In this document: positions 62,865 to 64,000 of the stretch, piece by piece
How the letters are laid out: each line of letters starts with the position of its first letter
How positions within the stretch are numbered: position 1 is the first letter of the stretch
Source of the DNA: Kallipyga gabonensis
Lineage (GTDB): Bacteria > Bacillota > Clostridia > Tissierellales > Peptoniphilaceae
Length of the DNA: 64,000 nt
Direction: 5' to 3'
Assembly: GCF_001286805.1 (NCBI RefSeq)
Contig: NZ_CXYV01000002.1
Location: 310,001 to 374,000 of the forward strand
The notes under the pieces: model-generated
What the model was told of the DNA's origin: nothing
The model's input: the letters and a program-made list of their open reading frames with translations, nothing else
The model's database searches: none
Made by a program: the position numbers and the translations under genes

Positions 62865-63221
62865 ATGGATGGAAAACAAACATGGCCGCAAGAGGTAAGA
62901 CTTCGGAAGAATGAAGATTTCAACCGTGTTTATCGGAAGGGGAAATCGGCATTCAATCGGGATTTTCAAATTGTCGGTTGTAAGAATTCCGGGGGATCAA
63001 CTCGCTTTGGAATCAGCCTGTCGAAAAAGTTCGGCAAAGCCCACGACCGTAATCGGATGAAACGCCAGATTAAGGAAATTATCCGGCAAAATAGGGAATC
63101 CTTTCCCCGAGGCTTTGATTTTGTCATCCTCCCCCGCCTTAAGGCCAAGGAGCAGAACTATCAGTGGTTGGAAAAATCCCTCTTCCACTGCCTTTCTTTC
63201 TGGTCTCCCAAAAAGCAATAG
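62865..63221 (+). CDS. rnpA: Ribonuclease P protein component
   Basis: A 118-residue basic protein that assists the RNase P RNA in maturing tRNA 5' ends. KNEDFNRVYRKGKS and the RNR motif in HDRNRMKRQIKE are diagnostic. The start at 62865 is 7 bases after GGAGG; a TTG one codon upstream is possible. Confidence 0.97.
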   Translation: MDGKQTWPQEVRLRKNEDFNRVYRKGKSAFNRDFQIVGCKNSGGSTRFGISLSKKFGKAHDRNRMKRQIKEIIRQNRESFPRGFDFVILPRLKAKEQNYQWLEKSLFHCLSFWSPKKQ

Positions 63222-63266
63222 TTTTCCATGGAAGAAAACCATCAGAAGCAAGGAAGGACCTTTTTC

Positions 63267-63482
63267 GTGAACAAGCTTGCAGAAGGACTGATTCTTCTTT
63301 ATCAGTCTTATCTTTCCCCCCTCTTGGGGAGAGGAAAATGTCGCTATCACCCTACTTGTTCAACCTACAGTTTACAGGCTTTCCAACACTACCGTTTCTC
63401 CACCGCCCTGGTTCTTAGCCTGTGGCGGATTTTACGATGTAATCCCTGGTCTAAGGGAGGATATGACCCCTTAAGACCCTAG
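63267..63482 (+). CDS. yidD: Membrane protein insertion efficiency factor YidD
   Basis: A 71-residue protein with YQSYLSPLLGRGKCRYHPTCSTYSLQAF and a C-terminal LWRILRCNPWSKGGYDP, typical of YidD, which helps YidC. The GTG at 63267 is chosen because AAGGAAGG precedes it and homologues start here; an ATG at 63228 would add 13 residues. It lies between rnpA and yidC as in most bacteria. Confidence 0.9.
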   Translation: MNKLAEGLILLYQSYLSPLLGRGKCRYHPTCSTYSLQAFQHYRFSTALVLSLWRILRCNPWSKGGYDPLRP

Positions 63483-63507
63483 GAATGCGAAAAGAGAGGG
63501 CAATAGA

Positions 63508-64000
63508 TTGAGTTCAATTTCGAATATTTTCGGCTCGATCATGCGTTTCTTCTATGAAACGCTGCAAGGTAAAGGGGCCGAGCCGGAGATGATTTCTTTC
63601 TTCGCCATATCCATCCTTCTAATGGCTGTGGTGAGTAAGTTGATTACCATCCCCCTGACCTACCAGTCCACCAAAAATTCAGCTAAAATGAAGGACTTCC
63701 AACCCCAGCTGGAGAAGCTCAAGGAAAAGTACGGCTATGACGAGCGGATCCTCCAGCAGAAGACCATGGAGTTTTATAAAGAGAATAATCTTTCTGCCGC
63801 AGGCTGTTCATCTTGTCTGCCCATGGTCATCCAACTGGTCCTCATCGTGGCCCTCTTCGCTGTACTCCGCGAACCGGGCAAGTATATCTTTGATAATCCT
63901 GACCAGTTCAACCATATCCAGAAAAACTTCTTCTGGATTCAGGACCTCTCCCAAGCAGACCCCCTCCAGTGGTTTGGTCTGCCTCTGATCAATATGATCA
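63508..64000 (+). CDS. yidC: YidC/Oxa1 membrane insertase, N-terminal part (cut by window end)
   Basis: The first 164 codons. The TTG at 63508 follows AGAGAGGG by 9 bases. ISILLMAVVSKLITIPLTYQS is the first insertase helix, KMKDFQPQLEKLKEKYG the cytoplasmic hairpin, and SCLPMVIQLVLIVALFAVL the next helix, as in Gram-positive YidC. No lipobox is seen at the N-terminus, unlike SpoIIIJ-type proteins. An internal ATG at 63541 is less likely. Confidence 0.92.
   Translation, partial: MSSISNIFGSIMRFFYETLQGKGAEPEMISFFAISILLMAVVSKLITIPLTYQSTKNSAKMKDFQPQLEKLKEKYGYDERILQQKTMEFYKENNLSAAGCSSCLPMVIQLVLIVALFAVLREPGKYIFDNPDQFNHIQKNFFWIQDLSQADPLQWFGLPLINMI

Overview
The window is a chromosomal segment around the replication origin of a low-GC-type (Firmicutes-like) anaerobe with moderately GC-rich coding sequence. 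The right end has the canonical order gyrA-gyrB-recF-yaaA-dnaN-dnaA | oriC | rpmH-rnpA-yidD-yidC. The left end carries a histidine-fermentation locus (hutI, glutamate mutase activator glmL, ftcD, fchA, hutH, hutD). Histidine breakdown through formimino-tetrahydrofolate plus a glutamate mutase activator, a sigB-type operon and no sporulation genes in view suggest an amino-acid-fermenting member of Tissierellia/Peptoniphilaceae. The moderate GC would fit a Kallipyga-like organism, but that assignment is inference.

Region by region. 1-1552: end of hutI, then glmL. 1705-10739: an accessory island that interrupts the hut genes. It holds a small secreted protein, a fused-dimer ABC-2 permease, its ATPase and a single-pass protein with two W-DFDHLPHE repeats. 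A tandem duplication follows, whose breakpoint lies inside the ftcD start; the second permease copy is a pseudogene and copy 2 carries an extra AT-rich secreted Cys/His protein. 10918-12449: ftcD-fchA. 12729-14113: a higBA-like toxin-antitoxin pair with visible operators. 14309-19116: a SARP/BTAD-AAA-TPR regulator divergent from hutH. 19.2-20.4 kb: tandem repeats, a decayed toxin gene with its surviving antitoxin, and a 73-bp nested palindrome present twice. 20.4-25.5 kb: cyclophilin, lipoprotein, a 5'-truncated AAA/DUF4143 gene fused through a 23-bp repeat array to the end of hutD, a DUF368 undecaprenyl-phosphate transporter and a NYN-domain protein. 26-28.3 kb: two small envelope proteins and leucyl aminopeptidase.

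28.4-30.7 kb: an XRE regulator and an ImmA/IrrE metallopeptidase divergent from a Y-family polymerase, whose consensus promoter runs into a 41-bp near-perfect palindrome. This looks like a LexA-independent damage switch. 30.8-33.8 kb: a degenerate PfkB-type protein, an ATP-grasp ligase and a PIG-L deacetylase. 33.9-37.8 kb: DUF951, MscS, an acidic membrane protein and a CBS/CorC transporter with a possible structured leader. 38-39.6 kb: an extremely AT-rich, probably acquired ABC exporter. 40-43.6 kb: uppP, a TtcA-like PP-loop protein, a YycJ-type MBL protein and a lipoprotein. 43.8-52 kb: a calcium-type P-ATPase, membrane proteins including a TcaA-like zinc-ribbon protein, and a double Nudix protein. 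52-53.5 kb: rsbV-rsbW-sigma, in which the RsbW-like protein lacks recognisable ATP-binding boxes. 53.5-64 kb: the origin region.

A recurrent oddity is the set of intergenic tandem arrays at 19.3, 25.6, 39.7 and 42.9 kb. They have the same 43-45 bp period, with a further array of 23/46 bp at 22.9 kb. No rRNA, tRNA or CRISPR array was recognised.
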